A stretch of DNA of 64,000 nt from Tritrichomonas musculus (GCA_039105265.1 JAPFFF010000030.1:930001-994000), one strand, 5' to 3'. Positions 11,132 to 24,200 are shown, counted from the first letter of the stretch. Program-made: numbers and translations. Notes: a model not told the origin generated them from the letters alone.

Positions 11132-12343
11132 TCATAAAAAAAATTTCATGAGAATAAAATTTTTTAAAATTTGATAAACAAAAAAATTTGATTTAATTTG
11201 ATAAATATAAAATGCTTTAAAAACTATTTTTCTTTCAAGATCATCCTTTTCATTTTTAATAAAAAGATTTACAAGTGTTAAATAATGATATCGATATAGA
11301 TAAAAAAAGGCAGAGAAGCGATTGAAATCGCATGGAAAATAAGAATAATTTGAATAATGAAAACTGCACTCAAAAACTTTTTCAATCAATTTATTTCGAT
11401 TTGATTCATCGAAATTTTGATCAACCAAATTATTCTTTACGTAATTAGCGATATCATTATGATGACATTTAATTGATTCCAAGAGACACACTTCATAAGT
11501 GTCGTCGGGTGAATCGACATTATTTTCTTCAAGAAGATGAATCATTTCAGCACTATTTGAATGAATTACATAAAGCCATATTGTTGGCTTCAATTCAGCA
11601 TTGTTCATATTTAAATACTGGAATATTTGAATTGAGCCATAAAAGGCTGCATATTCAATTAACGATGTGTTTTTGTTTTCAAGCAAAAATGAATTCGTTT
11701 CAAAAAATGAATGTGGAATAAGTGATGTTGAGGGAATGTTGGCTCGATTTACATAGGATATGAATTCTTCTACTTTGTCTTCACGAATTAATGAACTTAT
11801 ATATGAGTCATTCTCTCCAATTTTTCGTTTTTCGTCAAAGAAATCAAAAATATTTGAATCACAATTCAAAAGTTCTTTTTTAATTTGTTTCTTCAATTTT
11901 TTGCTAATTAAATCTTTGACTTCTGGGAATAAAAAGTGACAATAATCTGATTCATTCATTAAATTTTTTTCTAAATCATTTATAATGAATTCATCAAATA
12001 ATAATATTTTTCTTTGAACTAAAAAAAGAAAAATTAATTTGTTATTTTTAAAAATACCGTAAATTTCACGATTTGATAAGATTTGTTTGATTAATTCTTC
12101 AAGGCAAAGAATAATATTTTCAAGATTTTTAATAAAATTTGGTCCCCGATGATAATTATTGGAAATATTTACCAATAATATCAGAAAATATATAAATTCT
12201 TCTCGATTTTCTAAATAATTTTGTGAATTGATAAAATCAATTAAATCTTGGTTATCCTGATCTGAAAAATCATCTTTTTCTAGCAATTGGATGAGAAAAT
12301 CATGCAATTCTTTCTTCAATCTAATATATTTTTGAATTCCCAT
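11132..12343 (-). CDS. DUF3447 (ankyrin-like) protein, probable 5' half of a broken gene
   Basis: A 403-residue frame from an ATG at 12343. The N-terminal half is helical and rich in Leu, Asp and Lys. Residues about 215-310 carry the trichomonad DUF3447 signature: SLIEYAAFYGSIQIFQYL, then LKPTIWLYVIHSNSAEMIHLLEE, then LLESIKCHHNDIANYV. This is a divergent ankyrin-type module abundant in trichomonads; its partners are unknown. The last 30 residues turn Phe/Ile-rich and run into A/T tracts, whereas intact members continue into more repeats. With the ankyrin/LRR frame downstream on the same strand, this suggests a truncating frameshift. A TCATTC initiator-like motif lies 7 bases before the ATG. 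Confidence 0.82.
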   Translation of the reverse strand: MGIQKYIRLKKELHDFLIQLLEKDDFSDQDNQDLIDFINSQNYLENREEFIYFLILLVNISNNYHRGPNFIKNLENIILCLEELIKQILSNREIYGIFKNNKLIFLFLVQRKILLFDEFIINDLEKNLMNESDYCHFLFPEVKDLISKKLKKQIKKELLNCDSNIFDFFDEKRKIGENDSYISSLIREDKVEEFISYVNRANIPSTSLIPHSFFETNSFLLENKNTSLIEYAAFYGSIQIFQYLNMNNAELKPTIWLYVIHSNSAEMIHLLEENNVDSPDDTYEVCLLESIKCHHNDIANYVKNNLVDQNFDESNRNKLIEKVFECSFHYSNYSYFPCDFNRFSAFFYLYRYHYLTLVNLFIKNEKDDLERKIVFKAFYIYQIKSNFFVYQILKNFILMKFFL

Positions 12344-12346
12344 ATA

Positions 12347-12352
12347 GAATGA
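12347..12352 (-). promoter_or_regulatory. Initiator-like motif of the DUF3447 gene
   Basis: On the minus strand TCATTC precedes the ATG by 7 bases, fitting the trichomonad initiator, in which transcription starts at the A just before the coding region. The match was made by eye. Confidence 0.45.
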
Positions 12353-12811
12353 AGCAATTTCAAATCAAATAATTATTTCAACAACTTTTTGAAAGAAAAC
12401 TTTTTCAAAGTATATTTTCTTCAGTCTTGAAAAAATTGTTTCATTATAGCCATAATTATTTAAAAAGTGCTTGCCAAAGCACTTTTCTTTTATATTATTA
12501 AAATAAATCAAAATTTTTATAGATCATATTTGATAACACAAATCAATGCGAATATTAATAGTTTCTTTAAATTAGCTATTAAAAAATGATAAGAATTATT
12601 TTTCTGATCATTTATTATTCATTAAAAATTAAATTTCTACAATTCTTGCTATTTATATTTAACGTTTAAAAATTGAAAAGAATTACAAAAAATTTTGAAT
12701 TTTAGCGATACGATATTTTCGATTCAATTATACAAAAAATATAAAATAAACTAAAGTTTTTGATAGGAAATTTGAACAATCATCATATTTTTCAATATTA
12801 ATTTCTTTTTC

Positions 12812-15800
12812 ATGAACAAAATATCGTACAAAACTGATACGATAAAAATCACAATTATTATGTTGTTCCTCTTCTTATAATCTTTCAATGCTTTTTCTGT
12901 CTCATATACTCAAGGCGATTTTACATATAACATCGTGAATATTTATAGGGCAACGTTGCAATCAGCAACATGTCCAAGTTCAGAAAAAGAATTAAATATC
13001 CCAGATTCTGTAATCTATCAAAATACCAATTACCCAGTAACACAAATTTATCAAGAATGCTTCAAAGATTGTGCCAATTGGGTTGGTTCAGTAAATATAC
13101 CATTAACCATCACAAGTATTGGAAAAAGCAGTTTTGAAAATTGTGTTGGATTAAATGGAGAATTACATCTTCATGATAGAATTTCAATTATCGGTGCTGG
13201 GGCGTTTTCAGGCTGTTCAAATTTAAAATTTCCAAATCAAGATATCATTAGCTTACCACCAATAACAACCATTAATGAATATTTGTTTAATGGATGCTCA
13301 AGTTTATCAGCAAATACTTTCCAACTCCCTCCAGCAATAACCAGAATTAATCAATATGCATTCAATCAATGCTCATCTCTCAAAGGTTCTTTAATTATAC
13401 CAGATACTGTTACACAAATCAATGCAAATGCTTTTGCAGGATGCTCAGGATTCACTTCTTTGCGTTTACCTAGATCAATCGCAACAATTGGCAATTTGGC
13501 TTTTAACGGATGCTCTGGCTTCAAAGGAGATTTAATTGTTGCCACAACGGGACGTTTATCAATTGGCCAATCAGCATTTGATGGATGCACTGGACTTGAT
13601 GGTGAAGTAACCATATATTGCACACCTAACTCAATTGGTAACAATGCCTTTTCAAACTTGCCAAATATCAGAAGAATCAACTACTACGGATCAAGCTTCA
13701 GCAACAGTGGCATCAATGTCTTTGAAGGATCGGCCACAAATAACATTGAATTTTGTTCAGTTTTTGATAATGAAACGTTCTTTGGAATTGACAAAACAGG
13801 AGCTACTCAAATGAGTGATTTTTCATTCAGTTATGACTCAGTTTCAAAGCAGGCAACAATAAAGAATGGAAAATGCGCACTCCTTGCAGATAACAATGCC
13901 CAGATTCCAACAACAACAAGTTATAATGATGAGCAATATACAGTTGTTGCTCTTGATCCTTTCTCTTTTTCTTTTATTACTGAAATAATTGAACTTTCAT
14001 TGCCAGAAGGAATACAGAACATTGAACGTGGCACTTTCTTAGGAAGCAGTGGATTTATTGGTGATCTTACTCTTCCTAATTCAATCACAACGATTGGTGA
14101 TTATGCATTCGTTGGTACAGGATTCACAGGATCTTTGACGCTTTCAAGTAGTCTTCGCCAAATTGGAAACAATGCTTTTCAATCGGTACAATTCACTGGC
14201 ACTTTGAAAATTCCAAGAACAGTGGAGTCGATTGGAAACTATGCATTTGCTTCATGCTCTAAATTTGACGGAAACCTTGTGTTTGAAGGAGCTTCTGAAA
14301 GTTCACCTTCACCTTCATCTTTCCAATCAATTGGAATCAATGCTTTCTATTCATGCAGTCGTTTTATTGGAGACATTATTTTGCCAGATTCAATCTCAAC
14401 TATTCATGAGAATTCTTTCTCAGGTTGCCTTGGCTTTAATGGCGTTCTTCATTTGCCTAATAACTTGAAAATCATTGAAAATGCAGCATTCACACGATGC
14501 AGAAATCTTCAAGGAGATTTGAGAATCCCTGATGGTGTTGTTTCGATTGGAACAAATGCTTTTTCAAGCTGCGGTTTCAATGGAACTTTAACAATCCCAA
14601 ACTCAGTGACAACACTTGGAGAAGGAAGTTTCATGAGCTGCTCTTCATTAAAAGGTGATTTAATTATTCCTGAACAAATAACAGAGCTTCCAAATCAAGT
14701 GTTTTCAGGTATTGGCTGCGATGGCCTTCTGAAACTCCCTTCAAATTTGAAAATAATTGGTGACCGTTCACTTCAAATAACAAAAATCCAAACAGAACTC
14801 GTTATCCCACCATCAGTTACATACATCGGATCAGCTGCCTTTCAAAGAACATTGTTTAATGGGAATATCATAATTCCATCTAGTGTCACCACAATTGGAT
14901 TGGATGCATTTTCTAATTGTGAAGGATTTAATAATATATTTTCATTTGGTGATAATGTTGTCTCTTTACCAGAGAGATTATTCGAGAACACACCCATTAA
15001 AACCATCAATTATTATGGGCAAAATCCAGTATCTGAATGTAGGCCATTTAATGGACTAGGTGTCAATGTTAACGTCCTAACTGACTATGAAAGCAACTCA
15101 TTTTGTTCTTACAATGTTAATAAAGTATTAGAATTACCAAACTCAGATGGATCTTCATCATCAAATGAAAATGAAGGAACTTCAAATAATGACATTGATA
15201 CAACATTTAACAATGAAAATGATGAAACATCAAACATTCAAACTCAATCAAATGTAATCCCTCCTGATCCTCCTGAAATAATAGTTACTTCAAATCCCAA
15301 TATTGAACCACCAAGTGAATCAGAACCATTGATCACAGTGGAGCCTTATCCAATACCAACACCTGTACCTGAAAATATAACTGTTTTAGATGTACCAGTT
15401 GGTATAACATCTGATGCTTTAGATAACAAATTAAAAGAAGTCTTAAAAGATCTATCGAGTGATTACATTCAAATTGTGGCAATCGATATACCAAACATTC
15501 CATTTGATTCAGCACTGGAACCAAACCAGTTCATTAAACCAGCCTCAAATGCACAAATTGATTTCAGAGGAGGAAATTTGAATTTAATTTTAAATAGCAA
15601 AAACAATTTGGTTGTTTTATTGAACCATGATTCAGATACAAATCTCTCCATTAAAGGACAAGGAGATATCAATATTGATTTTCAGCCTGGTTTAATTAAA
15701 TCAAGAACTGTTAACTTAACACGTAATTCACAAATTAATGGAACAGTTACATTAACTGTTCCAGAGACAATTGATTCGGTGACAATAGATTCAATTGAAT

Positions 15801-16459
15801 TACAATCACAAAGCTCATTTTTTGTTAAAAAGAAAAATAATGATGAAGCTGTGACTTTAACAGTTAAAGATATTTCAGCCACATATAACACTGTAGCAAC
15901 CATCTCTAATTTGATTGTCCAAAATTCATTAAAAGCCGTGCAAACTGCAACAATAAATGTTGATAACGTTACATTTGATAATGCTCAAATTGAATATGAA
16001 ATCTTAAATTACGAAAAAGGAAACATTGGATGGAATAATCCACTTTTCAAAGGAAAATTTAATAATCCACCCAATTCACTCATCTTAAGAAAAGCCGAAA
16101 GTATAAAGGGCAAACAATGGCCAACAATGGATGAAGAATATATTCTTGTATCAGGTTTATTTGAATTAAACAAATGTAATGAATGGCTTACAAAGATCAA
16201 TTACCATAATTCAGGATTCAATATGAAAGGATGTATTAATAATGAAGTTGTACAAGAAGCAGTTGATCAAAGAATTGTCATTAAAACAACAGAAAATAAT
16301 AATAAGAAGAATAAATTAAGTACAGGCCAAATTGTTGGAATTGTGATTGGATGTGTTGCTGGCGTTGCAATAATTGTAATTATTATAATTATTGTTCTTA
16401 GATTTAAACGACGACCAAAGAGTGAGAACGAAAATGAAGCAGCAGATACTCAATTATAA
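12812..16459 (+). CDS. BspA-like leucine-rich repeat surface protein with an in-frame stop in its signal peptide
   Basis: An in-frame ATG at 12812 (and another at 12860) starts a hydrophobic leader, IKITIIMLFLFL, interrupted by TAA at 12878-12880; the frame then resumes as SFNAFSVSYTQGDFTYNI and stays open to 16459. The N-terminal two thirds holds many BspA-type LRRs (LxxCSSLxGxLxIPxSVTxIGxxAF). Then come an Asn/Glu/Pro-rich linker (about nucleotides 15140-15370), a beta-rich domain, a transmembrane helix (IVGIVIGCVAGVAIIVIII, about 16330-16400) and a short basic/acidic tail. The layout is that of a type I membrane protein displayed outward; adhesion is inferred from the family. Without the one-codon stop the leader would be a normal signal peptide. 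After the stop the first usable codon before the repeats is a GTG at 12935, which would lack the leader. Confidence 0.85.
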
Positions 16460-16567
16460 TAATAAAATTTTTTACCCTTAGGAAGTATATATGTTTTATT
16501 CAATAAATTTAAATCGATAATGATAATTAACAAATTGAGATGCTACTATTAAAATATTTAAAATTCA

Positions 16568-16742
16568 TTCGTTCAAATATTCTAATTCAGGGATGGCCAA
16601 TGTTGACGTTGAAATTGTTGAATTTTATAACCATTCGTTCATTGATCGTTGAGACCGTTAACGTTAACGAAATGAACAACCATCAACGATGCTTTCAATG
16701 TTCAGACAGCATTGAATAAACGAACGAGTTGACGTTAGTTTA
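16568..16742. repeat. Cluster of CGTT/AACG motifs
   Basis: About ten CGTT or AACG tetramers occur in 175 bases, including the palindromic run CCGTTAACGTTAACGA and a TTCAATG/CATTGAA hairpin. In this very AT-rich spacer such a density of CG-containing words is exceptional. TAACGA equals the Myb recognition core reported for Trichomonas. Function unknown. Confidence 0.6.
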
Positions 16743-16813
16743 CAATATATTATGAAAAAGCTTTTTTTTTTTTTTTTTACTATTTAAAAGTTTTAACTTT
16801 TTGATATATTTTT

Positions 16814-16880
16814 TCCACCATTCAATTTTTTTACCACCATTCAATTTTTTTACCACCATTATATTTTTCTACCATTAAAA
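16814..16880. repeat. Short tandem repeat, CCACCATT unit
   Basis: The unit CCACCATTCAATTTTTTTA (19 bases) occurs twice in tandem, followed by a shorter CCACCATT unit and a degenerate TACCATT unit. Confidence 0.75.
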
Positions 16881-16907
16881 AAAATTCAAAAGACAAGATT
16901 ATGAATA

Positions 16908-16954
16908 ATGCAATAAGCACTTTTGTTACAATTGTGGAGCTGGCCCTTGGGATT
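16908..16954 (+). pseudogene. Relic of the RBR ligase RING2 segment
   Basis: Bases 16915-16954 read KHFCYNCGAGPWD and differ at only about three positions from the segment at 25448-25487 of the DEAH-RBR gene, which encodes KHFCYYCGAGPWD. Flanks are unrelated apart from a few bases upstream. It is a small duplicated or leftover piece of that gene family lying 1.2 kb before the intact gene's start and in the same orientation. Confidence 0.75.
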
Positions 16955-17111
16955 AAAACATTGTAACTCAAAATGACAATTTTAGTTAAGAAAGTGGAAA
17001 TAAAATCAAAAAGTTAAGTGATAAAAATTTGGATGGCAGTATCAAAACCGAAAATTTATTTTAAATATATTTTTTCAAGTGATATGAAAGAAAATATCAT
17101 TATAAGTTACT

Positions 17112-17117
17112 TCATTT
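17112..17117 (+). promoter_or_regulatory. Initiator-like TCATTT
   Basis: TCATTT has its A 15 bases before the ATG at 17129, the usual spacing of trichomonad initiators. Confidence 0.5.
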
Positions 17118-17128
17118 TTTAAAATCCA

Positions 17129-17629
17129 ATGGAAGAAAAAGAATCCGATAATAAACTAATTCCTATATGTAGGATTTGGAACAGCAAGAACAGAGAAATT
17201 TGCTTTTTATATGATCCAAAGATTAGAGTGACAACATCAAGAACACATGAAAATTTGTATTGGGATCCGAAATTTCTTTTCAATGGTAAATTAGCAATAG
17301 GGAGCCAAATTGGCTGGGCTTCATGTGATAATTTATATAATTTTATTGAAATTTTTTTTAATGATCCTGTGGTTGCAAACATTCTTTATCTAACCGGAAC
17401 AGAAAATTGTACTTATCCTCCAACATCTTTCGAAATTTTAGCAAGTAACGATTCAATTAATTACGATCTTTTACGTGCTGTTAAGAATGTTGAATGGAAG
17501 TCATTTGAAGATAAAAGTTTTCAATTCCAAAATACAAAAAAATACAGATATTATCAAATCAATTTGGTAACATCTAACTCATCTGTATTTGCTCTCGCAG
17601 AATTGAATCTAGGATATGTTGAAACGTAA
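17129..17629 (+). CDS. F5/8 type C (discoidin-like) domain protein
   Basis: A 166-residue protein that is essentially one galactose-binding-like beta sandwich. Diagnostic stretches are the DPKFLFNGK/WASCDN region, the strand FIEIFFNDPVVANILYLTG, TSFEILASNDSINYDLL (the SNDG-like loop of this family), the W-x-S-FEDKSFQF strand, and KYRYYQINLVTSN near the end. There is no signal peptide or membrane helix, so it is probably intracellular. Family members bind glycans, lipids or proteins; the ligand here is unknown. Short single-domain copies like this are common in trichomonads, often beside BTB or kinase domains that are absent here. Confidence 0.75.
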   Translation: MEEKESDNKLIPICRIWNSKNREICFLYDPKIRVTTSRTHENLYWDPKFLFNGKLAIGSQIGWASCDNLYNFIEIFFNDPVVANILYLTGTENCTYPPTSFEILASNDSINYDLLRAVKNVEWKSFEDKSFQFQNTKKYRYYQINLVTSNSSVFALAELNLGYVET

Positions 17630-18200
17630 AAAAATCATTTTAATTTTTTTCATTTCTATACCATTATATATAAGATTTGGAACCATTACAACAATATAAT
17701 CCTTTAGTGTATGGTCTATAAAACTTAAAGTGGAATAATAACTTTCAACCAATGACATTAGAATATTTTGGATTTAATAATCTTAATCCTTGAAAAACAC
17801 TGAAAAATATCCCAACATGTATCTGCATTAAACTAGCAGTGGCCATAATACTGAATTTAATTAATATGGCTTACAATTTGTATAAAAATTTTACATTTCA
17901 AATATTTTGCCTTTATTCATTTGTCAAAATGATTCTCTTTTTACTTTCATATCTAAATCAAAGCAAAGAATCAATATTTCAATTATAATTTTAATAAAAA
18001 ATTTACTTATATTAGGAATTATATATATTTTATTTATTAATTAGCGTTAATAATCATAATTTTAATTAAAAATATGGGGAAATGAATTTTTTTCACAAAG
18101 ATATTTGGGTATTTATTATAATGGAATTTGAATATAAAATTTTTTTGACTATGGTTTCAATGTGTATTGAAAAAAAGATTTGACTTTATTATATTTACAA
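17630..18200. other. Spacer upstream of the DEAH-RBR gene
   Basis: AT-rich with no supported gene and no clear initiator motif within 20 bases of the ATG at 18201. Confidence 0.5.
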
Positions 18201-21200
18201 ATGCCTCCAAAGAAATACTACCATCAAAAACCTAATAATCAATCTAACAAGCCTGATCAATCCAACAAACCTAATCAGTCCAATAGACATAATCAATCCA
18301 ACAAACCTAATCAACCCAATAGACATAATCAATCAAACAAACCTTACCAAGGGAATAAGCCCCAAAAAACGGATAATTTATTTAAGAATAATAGTACGCA
18401 TCAAATTAAAAAACAAAAAGATCAGACACCAGCAAAGTTACCTAAATTTATTACATTTGGTGATCAAAATGCGTTACCACGCTCTACTCTTATTAAACCA
18501 TGGCCCTATAATAAAACGTTTGTTGTTGATTTCTATGACAGAGCGCAAGTTCCTGTAACGTTTTTAGATTCTTCTGATGACGAGCAATTAAATAAACATC
18601 TACCAAACCATCAACAAGAAACCATTATTATCGACCTTGATTGGACACAATCAAACCCGCTTTCTGTCTTTGAAATTTGTACCAAGAAGGGGGTTTTGAT
18701 AATTCATAATTCTAAAAAATCTGATATTCTAATCAATTTCATAAAGTCGACTCCAATTTTTACCAAAGGTTCAGATAAAGTCTGGAAGCTGTTGTCATAT
18801 ATCAATAGCAAAGATGAAAAACATTTTATTGATCTAGATGCTCAATATATTAATCCGAAAAGATATCCACCAAGCTTTGATTATCTATTACGGACATTTT
18901 TAGGTGAACCTAAATATATTTTCCGCCCCAAAAATATACGACGATCAGATTGGTCCAAAAAGAATCTTTCATGCTTAGAAGTAATGTGCTGTGCCTACAA
19001 AGTTGTCTCAGAATTTATGCTTATACCGATTGTCCAATCAGCCCCTCGAACCATTGGTGAATATTTCTATATTCCTAAAGAACTAAAGCTGTGTACTCAA
19101 ATTCCATTTAGATTTCACAAAAACCGAGTGACAAAAGTGACATTTATTCCAGATAAAGAAGAAGAACAAGTCTTCATTTTACCAATGATTGATAAGCTTT
19201 ATGACGGCAAAGCTTTTGTTGTCGGAAAATCTGACGGTTTATTTGGTTATGGCACATCGAATGGGATTCTTATCACAGAAAAAGAAATTTCACCATTTGA
19301 ACACTCATCAATTGAAGTGTCGGATGACGTTATTGGTGATAAAGAAATCAAAAACCTAATCAGACAAACCCAATGGAAAGATAACCACGAAATCCTAAGG
19401 CTAGCAATCAAGATTTCATTTGGAATAAAACAAAGCAAGAAGAAAAGGCCTGTTGATCCAATCAAAGGAACATCTAAATTCCCAAGTTTTGCTAAATACA
19501 AACCTGCACGATTCGAAGTTCCTTTTAACATTCCTCGTCCACAGTTTCAATCACGATTTACTATTCTCCAGATTCCAGTGAATCCTGATCTTTATGTCCA
19601 TTTCTCTCTTCCTGTACTTGAATGTATTCAATCACTCCAAGAAAGTGGCTTTGAAATCCCACAAGCGAAATCATATGATATTGATGAAATGTGTGAAAGT
19701 GTTCGAATTGATGACATTTCAGATCAACTTGAAACAGACATTAAAAATTTGATTTCTTCATTTAAAAAGGTTGATTCTGATCATTTGTTCGAAATTATTA
19801 ATGATTATGAACCAAGAGCAAAAGAAGAAGAAGCTTACTTTAGAATTATTGATTATGATAACATTAATGATCTTTCAGAAACAGATGTTCGTTCACTTTT
19901 AATGATTCTTAATCATGCTTGTAAAGAACGTAACAATTACATAAGCCAACTTTGTTCATTGAAAGAGAAGAGAGATGATGAAGCTAACTTGATCATGAAT
20001 AAACTTTTGGTTTCTGTCAGACCATCTGAAGCACTTGTTAACAAAATAGATAATTACTTGTCTAAGTTTTCTTTTGATTTGGATGATTTCAAGAATCTTT
20101 CTAAAAAAGTTATCAAACATATCAGAAAAGTCCAATTCGATAAAGATCAAAAAGAAGAATTAGTTAATTCTTATTGTTCAACGGTTGATTATTACGTTCA
20201 ATTTTCTTCTAAACAAAACAATTGCTATGATCAGCTTCAACTTATTAAAAGAGCTTTTCTTAACTTGAAAAACTTTGTGTTAAAAGATGCTTCTCCAGAA
20301 GAGATTTCTCTTTTTGTAAGCAATGCAACAAAGATGATTGATGCTACTACAACTTATTTCAATTTCATGAGTTCTCAGAAAAATAGATCAATTCGAATAA
20401 TTGAAAATCTTCTTTTCAAATTGGTCTTCACTCCTTCAGAAGAAAATTCACCATTCACACAAGTTTACGCTGTTTATCAAATGCATGATAAGTTCTTGTT
20501 TGGAAAGAATCCTTTTGCTAATTTCAAAAGTTCAACAGGAAGTGGTAAAACACGTTGTGCACCTTTCTTTTTTGCAATCAAAGCTCATATGGATGACATG
20601 AAACGACCATTCTTCATTATGACTCAGCCAGGAGCTTCTATTATTGCTGACAAAATGAAAGACTTCAAGAATGTTCTTGGTGAAAATAATGTCATTTTAG
20701 TTCATAGTGTAAAACAAATGATCAAGTTGTACAAAGATGAAAAACAACCTTCAAAACCAGTCATTGCTCTCTTTTCACCACATAATGCACTTCGTCTTCT
20801 TTCTGAGGCAGAGAAGCTTGATATTGACATCATTTCAAGAACAAGATTCTGTCTAGATGAAATCCATGAAAGAAGTGTTGACACTGATGTTTTCATTGCA
20901 AAATTAGCAATGAAAATTAAAGAACAAAAAACTTTCCCTCTTCAAGTGTTAATGATGTCAGCTACACCTGATGAACGAGTTCTTAAATGCTTCGGAAAAG
21001 TTCAACAACTTGAACTTCCTGATTCACAACTTTTCCCAATTGATACAATACAAAAAGAAGTTGATTCAAAGAATAAAGTTTCAAATGAAGCTGCAGTACA
21101 AACCGTAGAAATTCTCAAGAACATGGCGCGTGGAAAAAAGCAACTTGGACACATCTTAGTCTTTACATCAGGAAACTCACGAATAAACGAAATCAATCAA

Positions 21201-24200
21201 CGAATTTGTGACCAAATTAGAAATGCACAGAAAACCCTTCAAGATGAAATAGATGCTTTGGCAAACACTCTTGTTTGTGTTAATGAATTGGATGAAGAAG
21301 AAGATTTAGAAACAAATGATAAAACACTTAGAAATTTGAGTCTTATTCAAGACATTCCATTGGATGATATTGGTGCCTTTAATCGTCGCGTTGATGAGAT
21401 AACGAAAGGAGATGATACAACATTGTTTGTCATTCCAATTAAGTTTGCTGGCTTTGTTGCATCTGCGCAAAAAGAAATTGCTAAAAATGTCATTCAAAAT
21501 CATGAAAATGTCATTAAAATCATCCTTGCAACAAATGCAATTGAATCATCAATCACTATTGATCAACTTTCAGCAGTTGTTGACACTGGTATTTTTAATC
21601 AGCCACAATTCGACACACAGAGAGGACTCACAAAATTGTCAGAAGAGCCAATTTCTCTACAAAGTCGAACTCAAAGAAAAGGTCGTGTTGGAAGAGTCCG
21701 TCCAGGAACTTCTGTTCAATTGTCAATCAAGGACTTGCCATTCAAAGAGTTTCTTCCTCCAGAAATATTAACAACTGACATCAGCTCGAATATTCTTTCT
21801 CTTAGAAAGATTGGAATCAAGCTTGAAAATGTTCAAAATTTACCTGATCCAATTGATACAAATGTTATGAAACTCTTCATGGAAGAACTCTACTCTATTG
21901 GCGCAATCAGTAAAGAAACAGGAGATCTTACAGAGATAGGAAACAAAATCTCTCAGTTCGAGTCTCTTTCTCCTTTCTTGGCAGCATCAGTAATGAAAGC
22001 AGCAAGTTTTTATGAAGAAGACCAAAGCTTACTCGAAGTTCTTGGTTCACTAATTGTTCTCATCTTTAACTCATCTGAACTTGTCATTGATGTTTATGCA
22101 CAACCACTTCAAGACAATTTCAACGAAGATTCAGATATCATTACTATTCTTAAGACCTTTTTGGACTTAGTTAACAAAAATTCATGGAAATTGAAAACTC
22201 CTAAATTCGGTTTGAACACAAAAGCTGCCCAAGGAATTTTCAGCACAACGAATACAATTTCAAATAACTTAAAAGTGCCAGTTGAAGAGTCCCACATTTT
22301 TGCCCAGCTTAAAAACATTGTCAACAAGATTGATTTGATGGATTTCATTCAAAAAATCATTGATTCTATTGAGTCATATAAAAGTTCTTGGATTCAATGC
22401 AGAAAAGCAACTTTCATGACAATTGACAACATTCGATTAAGTCCTTCTTTGATCTACGTTGGAGGCAAATCACTTGCATTTGAAGATGATCAAGTGCAGT
22501 CAGAAATAACATTAAGTATTCGGCCAGGTTCTAAAGGCTTGATTTCACCAGGTGCAGCTTATATATTCAATATTTCACACAATGAAAGTATGTCAATCAA
22601 CTTTGGTTCATGCATTCATAGGAACATGAAAGAAGATCCTGATTTAAACAGTTACAAGTTTGTTCGACCGAAAACATTAGAAACGGATATTTCTCTCTTT
22701 GCACAAGAAGAATTTTCAAGTGCATTACTCAACGCACTTCTTCAAGGACACGAGAGTGAATTTAACGCATTCAATACAATGAGACACACAGGAAATGAAA
22801 GTGGAAAAGCCATCTTTTATCCTTCAATGTTCAAAAATAAGTGTGTTTACACTTATGCACCATTAAATAAACAAGGTGATCAAACATTTAAAGATGCTGT
22901 TGAAAAAGTTTTTGAATTGATGCCATTTACACCATCTGTTGTCTTGGTGAGATATCCTCTTCTTAACTGTGCAATTGGTATCAATTTCATTACAATTGAT
23001 AAATCAAATAGTAATGTCTACTTCTTTAAAGAAAATAATTGCTTCCCTTACCAAATCAACAAAGATACTCTTCAGTATCTCTTAAGCAGAGTCAGTGAAT
23101 TTTCAAAGATTGACAATAAAACGTTCATTGCAATCACTGGCGAGATGCTTTCAATTTCTATTGATTCAGAAAAACCAATCAATTTTGATTCAATCCGTCG
23201 TCCTACTGTTGATCCAAAATGCAACTCGGTGTTCAGTGATGATCCTTACTTTTATAGTCACATGGTCATTCTTTCTGACACTCAAATACCTGGACAAACA
23301 CCGATTCCTTGGACAAAGACTGGAATCTATGCTGATTATGCTCCATCTGATTACATAACAAAAGTTGCTAATGGAATCTTCCCCGATCTTGCAAATGTAA
23401 AAGAAAGCAAGAAAAGAATCTTCTTCATGTTCCCCAATAATAATAACAATCCAAACAAAAGCCAAGAACAAATTGAAATTGAAGGAAATTATCCAACTTC
23501 ACTTGATATTGATGAAGCATATTATTATCAATCAACTTCAAATAGACCTGTTGATGCTATGTTTGACCGTTTTGCAATGGGATGCGCAAGCACAACTAAA
23601 CTTTTAACAAATGTTGATTTGAAGTCATTTAAAGTTCATGGCCCAACTTTACCAATGTCAATCATTCATCATCAATCATTAAAGAATTTCTTACAACAAT
23701 GGCCAATAGATAAATATCAGATGCACTGCAGTAAATATTCTTCATTTTTAGAAAAATCTGATAGGCTAAAAGATGCATATGGTAGAAGATCTTATATTAT
23801 TGAGCAGCAGAGTCAATACAGGAATTTAGACTTTGGCAGTTTGCCATCATCTGAAAGGCAAAGGATTATAGGAATACAAAAAGATCTTAAAGAACAAAGA
23901 AATCAAATTGAAAATGAAATCCAATCAATTAAAAGTATTCAAAAACCACATTATGATGCAGAAGATGAAGAATTATTCAAGAAAATTCCAAGTCAACAAT
24001 ATTACTATGTGGCTCAAAACTTAATTGGGAAAGATTACCAAATTGCAGCTATTAATAGACATGGCGAATTTGCACTTGATGTTCCAACTTCAATGTATGA
24101 TGAACAAAAGAGAAATTATATTCAAACATTCTTGAATATATTAAATCCTGTTCATAATGCCACTTTCATGCAAGAAGAAGTTCCGATATACGAAGTCACA

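Noticed and set aside
11041-11140. Possible intron joining the DUF3447 and LRR frames
   Set aside because: TTTCAG lies near the 3' side, but no trichomonad-type 5' splice signal or ACTAAC branch motif is present; poly(A/T) tract expansion with stops is simpler.
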